Source: Lentisphaerota bacterium (GTDB lineage Bacteria; Verrucomicrobiota; Lentisphaeria; Victivallales; Victivallaceae). Taken from it: a stretch of 56,455 nt of DNA. A program made the position numbers and the translations under genes. The DNA lies in the NCBI GenBank assembly GCA_015061885.1, contig SUVS01000012.1, forward strand, positions 1-56,455, read 5' to 3'. Positions 26,783 through 38,868 of the stretch are shown piece by piece (the stretch's first letter is position 1; each line of letters begins with the position of its first letter). The notes below the pieces were generated by a model. That model searched no databases and was not told where the DNA came from. It was given only the letters and a program-made list of their open reading frames with translations.

Positions 26783-27355
26783 ATGGAAGAAACTGTTCAG
26801 ATGCAGGGCAAATGGTACACTCTGCAAGTGCTTTCCAATCAGGAAAACAAAGTGCGTGATACCATCAAGCGTCAGTTGGAACTTACGGATGCCGTACCTG
26901 TGTATGATGTGTGCATCCCCACTGGCAAAGTGCTGGAAGTCAAAGATGGCAACCGCAAGACGGTTGACCGTAAGATGTATCCTGGGTATGTATTTGTCCG
27001 GATGGATCTTTACCGCGAAGACGGTGTGATTGATGAAAATGCCTGGTATTTTATCAAAAATATTCAGGGTGTAATATCTTTTATGGGCGGCGATCATCCG
27101 CTGCCGCTGGCTGATTACGAGCTGTTGAGCTTTCCGCCTCCGATGGGGCCGGAAGTCGATGCAGTTGCAGTACCCGCCACGATTTGGTCGGTTGGCGACC
27201 GCGTGGTGGTTATTGAAGGCGTATTTCAGGGTTCAGAGGGTACAGTTACCGCAGTTGATGATGAACGGCTGCGTTTGACGATCGAAGCAATGGTCTTTGA
27301 TCGTATGACCCCGATTGAATTGGAGTTTCGGCAGGTCGAAGCTGCAGAACAGTGA
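26783..27355 (+). CDS. nusG: Transcription elongation/antitermination factor NusG
   Basis: A 190-residue NusG. The NGN domain begins WYTLQVLSNQENKVRDTIKR and carries YPGYVFVRMDL; the C-terminal KOW domain reads VGDRVVVIEGVFQGSEGTV. NusG couples RNA polymerase to Rho or the ribosome. The loop between the domains is of normal length. Confidence 0.96.
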   Translation: MEETVQMQGKWYTLQVLSNQENKVRDTIKRQLELTDAVPVYDVCIPTGKVLEVKDGNRKTVDRKMYPGYVFVRMDLYREDGVIDENAWYFIKNIQGVISFMGGDHPLPLADYELLSFPPPMGPEVDAVAVPATIWSVGDRVVVIEGVFQGSEGTVTAVDDERLRLTIEAMVFDRMTPIELEFRQVEAAEQ

Positions 27356-27415
27356 TCCGGTAACGGATCGTTGTAAAGCACTTCGGGACTTTTGTTAAAA
27401 AATGTAGTAAAATCC

Positions 27416-27445
27416 GGTGCGGGAGGATCCCTGCCGATTCGCACC
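27416..27445 (+). promoter_or_regulatory. Hairpin in the rplK leader
   Basis: GGTGCG at 27416-27421 pairs with CGCACC at 27440-27445, with GGGA and TCCC inside. It lies in the 116-base gap before rplK. In other bacteria the leader of this operon binds L1 to control its own synthesis; a match to that site is only guessed here. Confidence 0.35.
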
Positions 27446-27471
27446 ACACCGGGTGGAAAACAGGAGTTACT

Positions 27472-27903
27472 ATGGCAAAGAAGGTTACGGGTCTGATTCG
27501 TTTGCAGATTCCGGCCGGAGCGGCCAACCCCGCACCCCCTATCGGGCCTGCGTTGGGTCAGGCAGGCTGTAACATCATGGAATTCTGTAAGCAGTTCAAC
27601 GCTGCAACACAGCAGATGGAAAAGGGACTTGTTGTCCCTGTGGTGATTACGGTCTATCAGGATCGCTCCTTCACGTTTATCTGCAAGTCGCCCCCGGCTG
27701 CTGTCCTTATCAAGAAGGCAGCTGGTCTTGCAAGTGCCGCCAAGGCACCCGGACGTGAAACCGCCGGCAAGATCACGATCGAACAGATCAAAGAGATCGT
27801 GAAGATCAAAAAAGATGACATCAACGCTCGTGATGAAGAGGCCGCTATCCGCGTTATCGCCGGTACGGCTCGCAGCATGGGAATCGAGGTGGCTGATGCG
27901 TAG
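27472..27903 (+). CDS. rplK: 50S ribosomal protein L11
   Basis: A 143-residue L11 with [30 protein letters not shown] at the N-terminus (read as two blocks) and the rRNA-binding C-terminal domain ending TARSMGIEV. Its stop overlaps the rplA start by eight bases, so the two are coupled. Confidence 0.97.
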   Translation: MAKKVTGLIRLQIPAGAANPAPPIGPALGQAGCNIMEFCKQFNAATQQMEKGLVVPVVITVYQDRSFTFICKSPPAAVLIKKAAGLASAAKAPGRETAGKITIEQIKEIVKIKKDDINARDEEAAIRVIAGTARSMGIEVADA

Positions 27904-28591
27904 AAGCAAGTTGTATAAATCACAGGTCAGCACCTTTGAGACTACTGCTCGTTACACGATCAAAGAAGCATTGAATGCACTCAAAGCAATGCCGGCTGTC
28001 AAGTTTGACCAGACTGTGGAAGCAGCTTTCCGTCTGGGCATTGATCCCCGCAAGAGCGATCAGAACGTCCGCGGTGCAGTTGCACTGCCCAGCGGTACCG
28101 GTAAGAGCGTTCGCGTAGCGGTGGTGTGCGATGGTCCGCAGGCTGAAGCGGCGACTGCCGCCGGTGCCGATTATGTAGGTTACGAAGATCTTGTAGAAAA
28201 GATCAAGAACGATTGGCAGGAATTCGATATTCTTATTGCCACTCCGAATGCCATGAAGCTGGTTCGTCCTCTGGGTCGTCAGCTTGGTCCCCGCGGTTTG
28301 ATGCCGAACCCCAAGACCGGTACTGTTACAGAAGATGTGGCAAGTGCGGTCAAGGAAGCCAAGGCCGGTCGCGTGGAATTCCGTGCCGACAAAGGCGGCT
28401 GCGTGCATGTGCCCTTCGGTAAGTTGTCGTTCACCGCAGAAGCTCTTGAAGCTAACTTGCGTGTAATCATTGATGCTCTGGTCAAGGCCCGTCCCACCAG
28501 TGCGAAAGGTGCCTACATGCTTGGCTGCACGCTCTCTGCTACGATGACCCCCGGCGTTAAACTGGTTACCAAAGAACTGTCGGGAGAGTAA
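27896..28591 (+). CDS. rplA: 50S ribosomal protein L1
   Basis: A 231-residue L1 starting [10 protein letters not shown] and carrying [20 protein letters not shown] and the [18 protein letters not shown] signature. The ATG at 27896 sits inside the end of rplK. In other bacteria L1 represses its own operon by binding the leader. Confidence 0.96.
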   Translation: MRRSKLYKSQVSTFETTARYTIKEALNALKAMPAVKFDQTVEAAFRLGIDPRKSDQNVRGAVALPSGTGKSVRVAVVCDGPQAEAATAAGADYVGYEDLVEKIKNDWQEFDILIATPNAMKLVRPLGRQLGPRGLMPNPKTGTVTEDVASAVKEAKAGRVEFRADKGGCVHVPFGKLSFTAEALEANLRVIIDALVKARPTSAKGAYMLGCTLSATMTPGVKLVTKELSGE

Positions 28592-28594
28592 GTC

Positions 28595-29113
28595 ATGAGA
28601 AGTGAAAAAACTTATATGGTCAATCAGATCGTAGCCGGTCTGACTGAATCCGATTATGTTTACTTTATCTCCTTTCAGGGGTTGAAGGTTAAAGATTTTT
28701 CCGGACTTCGCGACCAGCTCGTCAATGTCAATGCCAACTGCCATGTTTACAAAAACAAGCTGATCCGCAAAGCTGTTGAGCTTAACAATATCGAAGCTCT
28801 CAAAGACGTTGCGTTCGCTGGCGATGTGGCAATGGTTTTCGGCAAGGGTGATCCCGGTGCTGTGGCGAAAGTGATCGTTGAGTTCGGTAAGAGTAACGAA
28901 CTGGTTCAGGCCAAAGGTGGTTTGTTTGAAAGTGCTGCTCTCACCCCGGCGGAAATCGCCGACATTGCAGCTCTGCCGAGCAAAGACATTCTGCAGGCCC
29001 AGTTGCTGGGTGTTCTCCAGGCGCCGGCGCGCAATCTGGTCAGCATCCTCAACAACAAGGCTGCTTCGATTCTCAATGTGCTCAATGCATACAAAGACAA
29101 ACTCGAGAAGTAA
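28595..29113 (+). CDS. rplJ: 50S ribosomal protein L10
   Basis: A 172-residue L10 of the stalk base: SDYVYFISFQGLKVKDFSGLR, VYKNKLIRKA, and a C-terminal helix that holds the L12 dimers. Only three bases separate it from rplA, so the L10-binding leader known upstream of rplJ in E. coli cannot exist here in that place. Confidence 0.96.
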   Translation: MRSEKTYMVNQIVAGLTESDYVYFISFQGLKVKDFSGLRDQLVNVNANCHVYKNKLIRKAVELNNIEALKDVAFAGDVAMVFGKGDPGAVAKVIVEFGKSNELVQAKGGLFESAALTPAEIADIAALPSKDILQAQLLGVLQAPARNLVSILNNKAASILNVLNAYKDKLEK

Positions 29114-29147
29114 AAGACAACAAAGTCATTAATGGAGGAATATTATC

Positions 29148-29531
29148 ATGGCTGAAGTCAACATGGAATCTTTTATCGATTACGTCGAGAACATGACTGT
29201 TCTGGAACTTTCCAAGCTGGTCAAGGCTTTGGAAGAACGCCTCGGTGTCAGTGCCGCTGCTCCGGTTGCTGTTGCTGCCGTTGCCGGTGCCGCTGCTCCC
29301 GCAGCTGCCGCTGAAGAAAAGACCGAATTCGACGTCATCCTCGCCAGCTTTGGCGACAACAAAGTTGCCGTCATCAAGGAAGTCCGTGCTATCACCGGTC
29401 TGGGCCTGAAGGAAGCCAAAGACCTGGTCGAAGCCGCTCCGAAAGCTCTGAAGGAAGGCGCCACCAAGGAAGATGCCGACAAGATCAAGGCCCAGCTCGA
29501 AGCTGCTGGTGCCAAAGTCGAAATCAAGTAA
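29148..29531 (+). CDS. rplL: 50S ribosomal protein L7/L12
   Basis: A 127-residue L7/L12: N-terminal dimer helix ([20 protein letters not shown]), an Ala/Pro-rich hinge, and the C-terminal domain [20 protein letters not shown]...[17 protein letters not shown] that contacts elongation factors. It is followed by an attenuator hairpin before rpoB. Confidence 0.97.
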   Translation: MAEVNMESFIDYVENMTVLELSKLVKALEERLGVSAAAPVAVAAVAGAAAPAAAAEEKTEFDVILASFGDNKVAVIKEVRAITGLGLKEAKDLVEAAPKALKEGATKEDADKIKAQLEAAGAKVEIK

Positions 29532-29559
29532 TTTTCCGGCTCTTGTATCAGAAAAAAAT

Positions 29560-29593
29560 AACGGTGGAGGGGTGTCAAAACCCCTCAACCGTT
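29560..29593 (+). terminator. Attenuator hairpin between rplL and rpoB
   Basis: AACGGTGGAGGGG at 29560-29572 pairs with CCCCTCAACCGTT at 29581-29593 (12 of 13 pairs), followed by the T-rich GTTTTGCGTTTTGGG. A partial terminator here would set the ratio of L12 to RNA polymerase, as known for E. coli rplL-rpoB. The rest of the 350-base gap to rpoB shows no gene. Confidence 0.65.
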
Positions 29594-29882
29594 GTTTTGC
29601 GTTTTGGGTTTGGCTGCTTTTTTACCCTGAAAATTGCAGTTGCCGGCAGTTGGTTCCGGCAGGATTTCTGGCATGAAATCCGCACAACGATCACATTCTT
29701 GACCGAATCTTTCCGGTCTCTGCTGTGTTACATGCCGCATTATTGCGTAATGCAGACGGGGATCTAACTCACTTGGCAAGAAACCCTTCCCGTTCCGGGA
29801 ATGTTGTGCCGCAATATATTTTTGCGGTGTGGATTGAATGCAAGCAAAAGATCAGACTTTACTTACACCAAGGATGAGTAGC

Positions 29883-32800
29883 ATGGCGAAGCGAATAAAT
29901 TTTGGCAAGCTTCAGGAAGTTCTGCCGATTCCGGATTTGATCGGTCTTCAGATCGACTCCTACCGTGATTTTCTGCAGAAAAACGTACCTCCCGCTGATC
30001 GTATAAATGCGGGGCTTCAGGAAGTCTTCAACGAGATTTTCCCGATTGAAAGTTTTGATAAACACATGTCGATTGAGTTTGTAAGCTATACGCTTGGCGA
30101 ACCCAAGACCGATGTTATTGACTGCATCAAAGACGGCAAGACTTACAGTGCCGCTTTGTATGTGGATTTTCTGGTAAAATGCAATGGTACCGAGATCCCC
30201 GAGCGTGTATTCCTCGGCGATATGCCCATGATGACCGATGGCGGTACTTTTGTTATCAACGGTGCTGAACGCGTTATCATCAGTCAGTTGCACCGTTCAC
30301 CGGGTATTTGTTTTGAACGCACCCGTCACACCAACGGTAAGATGCTGTACAGTTACCGCATCATTCCGGATCGCGGTTCGTGGATGGAAGTGCAGTTCGA
30401 TACCAACGACAATATTTATATTTATCTTGACCGCCGCCGCCGCCGGAGAAAGTTCCTCATCACAACTTTCATGCGTGCGATCGGTTACGAAACCAACAAA
30501 GATATTCTTTCGCAGAATTATGAGATCAAGAGCTATACCCCTGTACAGCTCTTGAAGGAAGATGATCTGACCACGCTTTACACCATCGACGATGTTACCG
30601 GCGAAAACGACGAGCTGATTCTTGAAGAACTCAAGCCCATGTCGGAAAAATCCCTGCAGCTTTTGCAGGATAAGCAGATCAAGAAGATCGAGCTGGTGCG
30701 TATTCCCGATGGAGCTAATTACATCATCAACTGCTTGAGCCGCGACCCCGCCCGTAACGGCGAAGAAGCTCTCAAGGAAATCTATCGCAAGATGCGTCCC
30801 GGTGATCCGCCGAACCAGAACAACGCCAAACAGCTTATCAAGCGTTTGTTCTTTGATATGAAGCGTTATGACCTCGGTGCGGTCGGCCGTTACAAGATCA
30901 ACGAGCGTCTGGGCTTGGATCTGCCGCTGACTGAACGCAGTCTGGCTCCGCAGGATCTGATGGCGGCAACGGTTGAATTGATCAAGCTGCGTCATACCGG
31001 CGGTCAGGTCGATGATATTGACCATTTGGGCAGCCGTCGCGTGCGTACCGTTGGCGAATTGTTGCAGAATCACTGCCGCATGGGTCTGCTGCGGACGGAA
31101 AGACTTATCCGTGAGCGTATGACCATGCACAACAACGATGATGTTGCTCCGACTCCGAGCAAACTTATTCATCCGAAGGCATTTTCCAGCGTTATCCGCG
31201 ACTTCTTTGCCCGCAACCAGTTGTCGCAGTTCATGGATCAGACCAACCCCTTGAGCGAATTGACCAACAAGCGTCGTCTTTCGGCATTGGGCCCCGGCGG
31301 TTTGAGCCGCGACCGTGCCGGATTTGAAGTCCGCGACGTGCATACCAGTCACTACGGCCGTATCTGCCCGATCGAAACTCCGGAAGGTCCGAACATCGGT
31401 TTGATCTCGTCCATGTCGCTTTATGCTCTGATCGACCACTTCGGGTTCCTTGAAACTCCCTACCGGAGAGTTGTTGACGGCAAAGTCACCAATGAAATCG
31501 ACTATCTGACCGCCGACCGCGAAGAAGAATTTGTTATTGCCCAGGCGAACGCACTGCTGGCGGAAGACGGCAGCTTTGTCCGCGAAATGGTCATGACCCG
31601 TCAGTATGGCGAAAGCGAAGAACGCCCGCGTGAAACTATTCAGTATATGGACGTGTCGCCGAAACAGCTGGTCAGTGCCGCTGCCGGTACCATTCCCTTC
31701 CTTGAACACGACGACGCCAACCGTGCGTTGATGGGGTCGAACATGCAACGCCAGGGTGTGCCGCTTTTGTGTCCGGAATCTCCGCTGGTCGGTACCGGTC
31801 TGGAAGGCCGGATCGCGGTTGACAGCCGTGCTGTGGTCACCAGTGTTACTGACGGTATCGTTGCCGAAGTCTGCAGTAACCGCATTGTGGTTACCGAAGA
31901 CGGTCTGCCGCTGGAAGAAACTGCCAAGCCGGAAACTGCCAAAGTTTACCGCTTGAAGAAATTCCTCCGCAGCAATGCCGGAACCTGTATCAACCAGAAA
32001 CCGATCATCCGCCGCGGTACTGCGGTCAAAGCCGGTGATGTGCTTGCCGATGGACCTGCCACGCAGGAAGGTGAACTCGGTCTGGGTAAAAACGTGCTGG
32101 TGGCATTTATGCCCTGGTGCGGATACAACTTTGAAGACGCTATCATCGTCAGCGAAAGACTGGTGAAAGAAGATGTTTACACCAGTATCCATGTTGAAGA
32201 ATTTGAAATCACCAGCCGCGATACCAAGCTCGGTCCGGAAGAAATCACCCGCGATATTCCCAACGCCGGCGAAGGTGCATTGCGTAATCTGCGTGCCGAC
32301 GGTGTGGTTTACGAAGGTGCCGAAGTCGGCCCCGGCGATATTCTGGTCGGTAAGATCACTCCCAAGAGCGAAACTGAATTGCCGTCGGAAGAAAAACTGC
32401 TGCGTGCCATCTTCGGCGAAAAAGCCGCCGATGTTAAAGACAGCAGTCTGGTCGTACCCAGCGGCAAGGGCGGTATTGTCATGGATGTGCGTATCGAATA
32501 CGCCAAAGATCCCAACCGTCAGGGTAAGAAACAGAGTGAAAAACGCCGTCAGGAACGGGCGATCAAAGACACCTACCGTGAGCGTTACAATGATTTGGTC
32601 GAAGACCTCACCGACCGTCTGTCGGATGTGATGCTGCAGCAGAAACTGCCGTTCCCGATATTGGATTCTTCGTCCAGCAAGGAAAATACTGTATTGATCG
32701 GTTCCAACCGCAAAGTCACCCGCAGTGCCATTCAGAAACTGGCCGCCAAGTATGACTCCTGGACGATGGAAGATTGCCCGCTCAAGGACTCCATTACCGA

Positions 32801-33707
32801 GATCATTGCCGGCTTTATTCCCCAGTTTGAAGAAAACGAAGCCCAGCGTAACGACTCCACTTTGAGTTTGGAAAACGGCGAAGGCATCAACAACGGTACC
32901 ATCAGCCGTGTCAAGGTCTATGTGGGTTGCAAACGCAAGTTGCAGATCGGGGACAAGATGGCAGGCCGTCACGGTAACAAGGGTATTGTTTCGCGTATCG
33001 TACCGGTTGAAGATATGCCGTTCCTGGCTGACGGTACACCGGTTGATATTGTACTCAATCCGCTCGGGGTGCCGAGCCGAATGAATGTCGGTCAGGTGTT
33101 GGAAACCCACCTGGGCTGGGCGGCAAAGATGCTGGGCATCAAGGTTGCCACTCCGGTCTTTGACGGTGCGGTCGAAGAACAGATCGTCAAACTTATGGAA
33201 GAAGCCAATGAAAAAGCCGCCGAAAAGACCGGCGTCAACTATCATTGGGGCTTCCGCAAAGATGCCGACGGCAACTATGTATATGACGGTAAAGCCGATG
33301 TATATGACGGCCGTACCGGCGACCGTTTCGACCAGCGTGTCATGGTCGGTCAGATCTACATGCTCAAGCTCGACCACCTGGTCGCCAACAAGATCCATGC
33401 CCGTTCGACCGGGCCCTACTCGCTGGTCACCCAGCAGCCGTTGGGCGGTAAAGCCCAGCACGGGGGTCAGCGTTTCGGGGAAATGGAAGTGTGGGCTCTG
33501 GAAGCATACGGTGCAGCGTTCAATTTGCAGGAAATGCTTACCGTCAAGTCTGACGATAAGAATGGCCGCAACCGTATTTATGACTCGATCGTGAAGGGTC
33601 AGAATATTCTGGAAGCCGGCCGTCCTGAATCGTTCAACGTTTTGCTCAAGGAAATGCAGAGCCTTGGTCTTGACATTCGTACGGTCAAAAAAAATCAGGC
33701 TAACTAA
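29883..33707 (+). CDS. rpoB: RNA polymerase subunit beta
   Basis: A 1274-residue beta subunit from the ATG at 29883 (MAKRINF), which has AAGGA at the right distance; two earlier ATGs (29838, 29874) are in frame but fit less well. Visible parts: [22 protein letters not shown], the rifampicin-pocket stretch [13 protein letters not shown] and [30 protein letters not shown], the catalytic [20 protein letters not shown], and the C-terminal [19 protein letters not shown]. At the position equivalent to E. coli His526 the residue is Asn (codon AAC, 31266-31268), codon 462 here. Confidence 0.97.
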   Translation: MAKRINFGKLQEVLPIPDLIGLQIDSYRDFLQKNVPPADRINAGLQEVFNEIFPIESFDKHMSIEFVSYTLGEPKTDVIDCIKDGKTYSAALYVDFLVKCNGTEIPERVFLGDMPMMTDGGTFVINGAERVIISQLHRSPGICFERTRHTNGKMLYSYRIIPDRGSWMEVQFDTNDNIYIYLDRRRRRRKFLITTFMRAIGYETNKDILSQNYEIKSYTPVQLLKEDDLTTLYTIDDVTGENDELILEELKPMSEKSLQLLQDKQIKKIELVRIPDGANYIINCLSRDPARNGEEALKEIYRKMRPGDPPNQNNAKQLIKRLFFDMKRYDLGAVGRYKINERLGLDLPLTERSLAPQDLMAATVELIKLRHTGGQVDDIDHLGSRRVRTVGELLQNHCRMGLLRTERLIRERMTMHNNDDVAPTPSKLIHPKAFSSVIRDFFARNQLSQFMDQTNPLSELTNKRRLSALGPGGLSRDRAGFEVRDVHTSHYGRICPIETPEGPNIGLISSMSLYALIDHFGFLETPYRRVVDGKVTNEIDYLTADREEEFVIAQANALLAEDGSFVREMVMTRQYGESEERPRETIQYMDVSPKQLVSAAAGTIPFLEHDDANRALMGSNMQRQGVPLLCPESPLVGTGLEGRIAVDSRAVVTSVTDGIVAEVCSNRIVVTEDGLPLEETAKPETAKVYRLKKFLRSNAGTCINQKPIIRRGTAVKAGDVLADGPATQEGELGLGKNVLVAFMPWCGYNFEDAIIVSERLVKEDVYTSIHVEEFEITSRDTKLGPEEITRDIPNAGEGALRNLRADGVVYEGAEVGPGDILVGKITPKSETELPSEEKLLRAIFGEKAADVKDSSLVVPSGKGGIVMDVRIEYAKDPNRQGKKQSEKRRQERAIKDTYRERYNDLVEDLTDRLSDVMLQQKLPFPILDSSSSKENTVLIGSNRKVTRSAIQKLAAKYDSWTMEDCPLKDSITEIIAGFIPQFEENEAQRNDSTLSLENGEGINNGTISRVKVYVGCKRKLQIGDKMAGRHGNKGIVSRIVPVEDMPFLADGTPVDIVLNPLGVPSRMNVGQVLETHLGWAAKMLGIKVATPVFDGAVEEQIVKLMEEANEKAAEKTGVNYHWGFRKDADGNYVYDGKADVYDGRTGDRFDQRVMVGQIYMLKLDHLVANKIHARSTGPYSLVTQQPLGGKAQHGGQRFGEMEVWALEAYGAAFNLQEMLTVKSDDKNGRNRIYDSIVKGQNILEAGRPESFNVLLKEMQSLGLDIRTVKKNQAN

Positions 33708-33724
33708 TCAGGAGGATTTCTACT

Positions 33725-36700
33725 GTGAGTGATAAAAATTTCGCTAATCGTGACGTTGCGGGGAAATCATCTACCAACGCTTTTAATGCAGTTTCTATAA
33801 ATGTAGCTTCGCCGGATGTGATCCGTTCCTGGAGTTTCGGCGAAGTCAAAAATCCGGAAACTATCAACTACCGTACCCTTAAACCGGAACGCGGCGGTCT
33901 GTTCTGCGAACGCATTTTCGGTCCGACCCGCGACTGGGAGTGCAGCTGCGGTTTGCACAAACGCGTCAAGGTCAAGGGCGTGGTCTGCGACCATTGCGGT
34001 GTGGAAGTCACCCAGTCCAGTGTGCGTCGTGAACGTATGGGCCATATTGAATTGGCAGTGCCGGTTTCGCACATCTGGTTCTTCAAGTGTATGCCCAGCC
34101 GTATCGGTTTGGCTCTGGATATGACTGCCAAGCATTTGGAAAAGGTGATCTACTACGAATCGTGGGTGGTTACTGATCCCGGTGATACTCCGTTCAAACT
34201 CGGTCAGGTACTGGATGAATTGCAGTACCGCGAAGCCCGCGAAGACTACAATGACGCTTTTATGGCGGATATGGGTGCTCCGGCAATCAAGACTTTGCTG
34301 GAAAAACTCGATATGCCTGCCAAACTTGCTGAATTGGAAGTTGAATTGCAGGGAACCAAAAACAAGGCGATCCGCAAAAAACTTTCCAAGCGTCTGCGTC
34401 TTATGGAAGGCTTTATCAACAGCAATTCGCGTCCTGAATGGATGATTATGACGGTGCTGCCGGTTATTCCGCCGGATCTGCGTCCGCTGGTTCCGCTGGA
34501 AGGAGGCCGCTTTGCCACATCGGACTTGAACGATCTCTACCGTCGTGTCATCAACCGTAACAACCGTTTGAAGAATCTCTTGAGTCAGCGTACTCCGGAA
34601 GTGATCATCCGCAACGAAAAGCGTATGCTTCAGGAAGCGGTGGACGCTCTGTTGGATAACGGTCGTCATGGCCGTGCCGTAACCGGAGCCGGCAACCGTG
34701 CCCTCAAGAGCTTGAGCGATATGCTTAAAGGTAAGCAGGGCCGTTTCCGTCAGAACCTGCTGGGTAAGCGTGTAGATTACTCCGGCCGTTCGGTGATCGT
34801 GGTGGGGCCGGAACTGAAGATCAATCAGTGCGGTCTGCCCAAGAAAATGGCTATGATCCTTTTTGAACCGTTCATTATCCGCCATTTGAAAAACCGCGGC
34901 TACGCTCACACTGTGCGTGGAGCCAAAAAGATGATCGAACGCGGCGAACCGGTGGTGTGGGATATTCTCGAAGAAGTGACCAAGGGCCACCCGGTGATGC
35001 TCAACCGAGCCCCGACTCTGCACCGTTTGAGTATTCAGGCATTCGACCCGGTGCTGATCGAAGGTTCGGCATTGCGTATCCACCCGCTGGTGTGTACTGC
35101 GTACAACGCTGACTTCGACGGTGACCAGATGGCTGTACATGTGCCGCTTTCCAACGAAGCACAGATGGAAACCAAGCTGTTGATGCTGGCTCCCAACAAC
35201 ATCTTTTCGCCCGCCAACGGCAAGCCGATCACTACGCCGACGCAGGATATTACCCTGGGTTCGTACTATCTTACCTGCGAACCGCGTAACCCGGATCGTG
35301 CCAAGCTCTACAAAGATTACTTTGAAGTGCTTTACGCCATGGATGCCGGATTCCTTTCGATCCACGATGCAGTGCGTATCCCCAATCCCGACTTCGGCAA
35401 GGATACTGTGTACGGCGATAAGGACAGCAAATATATATTGACCACTCCCGGCCGTTGTATCTTCAACGAAATCTGGGATAAGCGTCTTGGTTTCTACAAC
35501 CAGCTTGCCAAGAAAAAGGATTTGGGTAAACTTATCAGTGTATCCTATAAGATCTGCGGTCATGATGCAACTATCAAACTGCTGGATGATTTGAAGGCTC
35601 TGGGTTACCGTCATGCAACCCGTGCGGGGCTTTCCATCTCCATAACTGACTTGCATGTGCCGGATAAGAAAGAATCTCTGATTGCCGATGCCCGCGAACA
35701 GATCGCCAAGGTTGTAGAACAGTACAACAGCGGTGTGCTGACCGACGGCGAACGCCACAACAAAGTTATTGACATCTGGACCCAGACCAGTAACTCGGTG
35801 GCAAGTGCATTGTTTGCCCGTCTGGAAGATGAATCCCGCCGCGGCGACATCAACCCGGTTTACGCGATGCTTGACTCCGGGGCACGAGGCAGCAAAGATC
35901 AGATCCGTCAGCTTGCCGGTATGCGTGGTCTTATGGCAAAACCGTCGGGCGATATTATCGAACGGCCGATCATCTCCAACTTCCGTGAAGGTCTGTCGGT
36001 GCTGGAATACTTCATTTCCACCCACGGTGCCCGTAAAGGTTTGGCAGATACCGCGTTGAAGACCGCTGACTCCGGTTACATGACCCGTAAACTTGTTGAC
36101 GTGGCTCAAGATGTGATCTGCCGCGAAGAAGATTGCGGTACTGTTAAAGGTATCTGGATGTCGGCTATTGTGGAAGGCGACGAAGTTATTCTGCCGCTGC
36201 GTGACCGTATTGTCGGCCGTTTTGCGGCAATGGATCTCAAAGATCCGGCTTACAGCGACGGCAGAGTCATTGTCAAGGCCGGTGAAGAAATCACTTCCGC
36301 CATTATGGATATGATCGAAAAACGCGGTATCCAGCGTGTATTGATCCGTTCCAACCTCACTTGCGAAACTCCGCATGGTGTGTGCGTCAAGTGCTACGGC
36401 AGAAACCTGGCCAGCGACCGTGTGGCGAAGGTCGGCGATGCTCTGGGTATCATTGCAGCCCAGTCCATCGGTGAACCCGGTACCCAGCTGACAATGCGTA
36501 CCTTCCACATCGGGGGTACAGCTTCAAGTGCGTACAAAGAGCCGGTCATCAAAGCCCGTAACGCCGGTACACTGCATCTGGTGAACGTCCGTACAGTGAA
36601 AAACCAGAGCGGCGAAACTGTGGTGGTCAGCAAAAACGGTTATGTGATCGTTTACGATGCCGAAGTTGCCAAGAAAGCTGAAGAAGAAGCCAGAAGCCGT

Positions 36701-38134
36701 GCCAAAGCCGAAGCCGAGGCTATCGGTTCCTATTATAATAAGGATTATGACTACCGCAGCGATGCTTTGCGTGAAGCCGAGCTTGACCGCTATGATATTG
36801 AAGCCGGTGCAGTCATGAGCAAGGGCGAAGGCCAGACGGTCAAAGCCGAAGAACAGTTCGTGCATTGGGATCCCTATCATGTGCCGATCATTATCGAAGA
36901 AGCCGGCCGCGTGTCGCTTATCCACCTGATCGAAGGTATGACCTTGAGCCGTCAGCGTCGTGGCGGAACCGAAGAATTCACGGTTATGGAACACCGCGAC
37001 GACTTGAGTCCGCAGATCGTGGTCAAAGACGACAATGACGAAGTTCTTGCCAGCTATCCGCTGCCGGCAGGTGCATTCGTGATGGCCCGCGAAGGCGAAC
37101 ATGTCGAGCCCGGTGTAACGGTTGCCCGTGTGCCGCGTCAGTCTGCCAAGAACAAAGATATTACCGGGGGTCTTCCCCGTATTGCCGAGTTGTTTGAAGC
37201 CCGTCAGCCGCGTGAAATTGCCGAAATCGCCCGTATCGACGGTTTTGTGCAGATCAATGCCAAGAACTCCAAGGGTCGTCGTCAGATCCTTATTGAGAAC
37301 CGCGAAGCCAAGACCATTGAAGAACACGGCAACATTCCTGCCAACAAGCATTTGCTGGTAAGCAACGGCGACTATGTGCACAAGGGCGACAAGCTGACCG
37401 AAGGTTCCATCGTGCCGCATGCATTGCTGGAGATCTGCGGACCGCATGAACTTCAGCGGTTCCTGGTCAACGAAATCCAGCTGGTGTACCGTGCCCAGGG
37501 GGTGGAAATCAACGATAAGCACATCGAAATCATCATCCGTCAGATGATGCAGAAAGTTCGTATCACCGAACCCGGCGATACCGAATATCTGGTTGGCGAA
37601 GCCATCGACCGGGTCAGTTTTGATGCTGAAAACCGCAAGGTTGCCGAACGCGGCGGCCGTCCGGCGGAAGGCGAACCGATCCTGTTGGGTATCACCAAGG
37701 CGTCACTTGAAACCGACAGCTTCATCTCGGCAGCGAGCTTCCAGGATACCACCCGTATTCTGACCGAAGCCGCCACGCTGGGCAAGAGCGATGAACTCAA
37801 GGGCTTCAAAGAAAATGTTATCACGGGGCATCTGATCCCTGCCGGTACCGGTACGGAACAGCTGCAATACCTCAAGTTGAAGTATTACGGCGAAGAGATT
37901 CCGCGTGAACAGCCTGAATTGACTGAAGAAGAAGAGGAAAACAAGGTTCTGGAAGAACAGATCTTCGAAGATGACGATGATATGTTCGGCGACGATGCAC
38001 CGCTCTTCGGTGAAGGTTCGATTCTTGATGACGAAGCTGACTTGGACGATATGTTTGCTGACGATCAGGACTTTGATAACATGGAACTTGAAGATGTTAT
38101 CGAAGACGATTTCAGCGACGATGACGACGAGTAA
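33725..38134 (+). CDS. rpoC: RNA polymerase subunit beta'
   Basis: A 1469-residue beta' subunit starting at GTG 33725 after AGGAGG. Zinc site CSCG...CDHCG near residue 75, the active-site [12 protein letters not shown], the bridge and trigger helix region ([18 protein letters not shown]) and a second zinc site [13 protein letters not shown]. It ends with about 71 residues of which 36 are Asp or Glu, an unusually acidic tail. It follows rpoB after 17 bases. Confidence 0.97.
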   Translation: MSDKNFANRDVAGKSSTNAFNAVSINVASPDVIRSWSFGEVKNPETINYRTLKPERGGLFCERIFGPTRDWECSCGLHKRVKVKGVVCDHCGVEVTQSSVRRERMGHIELAVPVSHIWFFKCMPSRIGLALDMTAKHLEKVIYYESWVVTDPGDTPFKLGQVLDELQYREAREDYNDAFMADMGAPAIKTLLEKLDMPAKLAELEVELQGTKNKAIRKKLSKRLRLMEGFINSNSRPEWMIMTVLPVIPPDLRPLVPLEGGRFATSDLNDLYRRVINRNNRLKNLLSQRTPEVIIRNEKRMLQEAVDALLDNGRHGRAVTGAGNRALKSLSDMLKGKQGRFRQNLLGKRVDYSGRSVIVVGPELKINQCGLPKKMAMILFEPFIIRHLKNRGYAHTVRGAKKMIERGEPVVWDILEEVTKGHPVMLNRAPTLHRLSIQAFDPVLIEGSALRIHPLVCTAYNADFDGDQMAVHVPLSNEAQMETKLLMLAPNNIFSPANGKPITTPTQDITLGSYYLTCEPRNPDRAKLYKDYFEVLYAMDAGFLSIHDAVRIPNPDFGKDTVYGDKDSKYILTTPGRCIFNEIWDKRLGFYNQLAKKKDLGKLISVSYKICGHDATIKLLDDLKALGYRHATRAGLSISITDLHVPDKKESLIADAREQIAKVVEQYNSGVLTDGERHNKVIDIWTQTSNSVASALFARLEDESRRGDINPVYAMLDSGARGSKDQIRQLAGMRGLMAKPSGDIIERPIISNFREGLSVLEYFISTHGARKGLADTALKTADSGYMTRKLVDVAQDVICREEDCGTVKGIWMSAIVEGDEVILPLRDRIVGRFAAMDLKDPAYSDGRVIVKAGEEITSAIMDMIEKRGIQRVLIRSNLTCETPHGVCVKCYGRNLASDRVAKVGDALGIIAAQSIGEPGTQLTMRTFHIGGTASSAYKEPVIKARNAGTLHLVNVRTVKNQSGETVVVSKNGYVIVYDAEVAKKAEEEARSRAKAEAEAIGSYYNKDYDYRSDALREAELDRYDIEAGAVMSKGEGQTVKAEEQFVHWDPYHVPIIIEEAGRVSLIHLIEGMTLSRQRRGGTEEFTVMEHRDDLSPQIVVKDDNDEVLASYPLPAGAFVMAREGEHVEPGVTVARVPRQSAKNKDITGGLPRIAELFEARQPREIAEIARIDGFVQINAKNSKGRRQILIENREAKTIEEHGNIPANKHLLVSNGDYVHKGDKLTEGSIVPHALLEICGPHELQRFLVNEIQLVYRAQGVEINDKHIEIIIRQMMQKVRITEPGDTEYLVGEAIDRVSFDAENRKVAERGGRPAEGEPILLGITKASLETDSFISAASFQDTTRILTEAATLGKSDELKGFKENVITGHLIPAGTGTEQLQYLKLKYYGEEIPREQPELTEEEEENKVLEEQIFEDDDDMFGDDAPLFGEGSILDDEADLDDMFADDQDFDNMELEDVIEDDFSDDDDE

Positions 38135-38162
38135 ATCATAACGGATAAGAGCCGTTGAAGCT

Positions 38163-38225
38163 GCTCTCAAAACGGGTAAAATGATACAAAAAAGCCCGTT
38201 TTGGGAGCAAAATTGCTTTTTTTTT
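38163..38225 (+). terminator. Intrinsic terminator after rpoC
   Basis: GCTCTCAAAACGGG at 38163-38176 pairs with CCCGTTTTGGGAGC at 38195-38208 with one G-T, followed by a run of nine T at 38217-38225. A new promoter for rpsL must lie in the AT-rich 140 bases after it; TTGTAA at 38247 with TATTTT at 38269 is a weak candidate. Confidence 0.85.
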
Positions 38226-38365
38226 CGGGATTTATGGGTTTTAAATTTGTAAATTCCGAAAAAAAATGTATTTTATATGGCTATTATTTTTAGATAATTG
38301 TAAATAAAAAAAGTTTTTTGCGTGTAAAAATTGCAGAAAGAAAAAGAAAGGTTGGAGCTGGAAAG

Positions 38366-38770
38366 ATGCCCACGATTAATCAGTTGGTGAGATTCGGACG
38401 GACCTCCAAGGTCAAGAAGAGCAAGTCGCGCGCTTTGAGCGCCTGCCCGCAGCGTCGCGGAGTCTGTCTGCAGGTGACCACTCGTACACCGAAAAAGCCG
38501 AACTCGGCTTTGCGTAAAATCGCCCGTGTCCGTTTGACGAATGGTCAGGAAGTTACTGCCTATATCGGCGGTGAAGGTCATAACCTCCAGGAGCACAGCG
38601 TAGTGCTGGTGCAGGGCGGTCGTGTACGCGACCTTCCGGGGGTGCGTTATCACATTGTCCGTGGTTCGCTGGACAGTCTTGGTGTGGAAGCCCGCCGTCA
38701 GGCGCGTTCCCGTTATGGTGCCAAGCGTCCGAAGCCGGGCCAGGAAGCTGCCAAAGGCAAGAAGAAGTAA
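38366..38770 (+). CDS. rpsL: 30S ribosomal protein S12
   Basis: A 134-residue S12 starting [12 protein letters not shown] after GGAG at 38354. The decoding-centre loop [11 protein letters not shown] is normal, but the second loop reads [13 protein letters not shown]: the Lys that is mutated to Arg in streptomycin-resistant strains of other bacteria is Arg here by nature. Otherwise complete. Confidence 0.97.
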   Translation: MPTINQLVRFGRTSKVKKSKSRALSACPQRRGVCLQVTTRTPKKPNSALRKIARVRLTNGQEVTAYIGGEGHNLQEHSVVLVQGGRVRDLPGVRYHIVRGSLDSLGVEARRQARSRYGAKRPKPGQEAAKGKKK

Positions 38771-38868
38771 TTGCGGATGATTTTTTTGCCGGCTGGCGAG
38801 GTGCCTGCCGGGGTTGTTTGAAAATCTGAATTGAATGCAATATCAAGCTCAACAGGAATGATAGGCAA

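Noticed and set aside
30297-33461. 1054-codon open frame antisense to rpoB
   Set aside because: It is a by-product of strong codon bias in rpoB; no ribosome site, and composition is unlike a real protein.
33767-36508. 913-codon open frame antisense to rpoC
   Set aside because: Same cause as above; opposite a certain gene.
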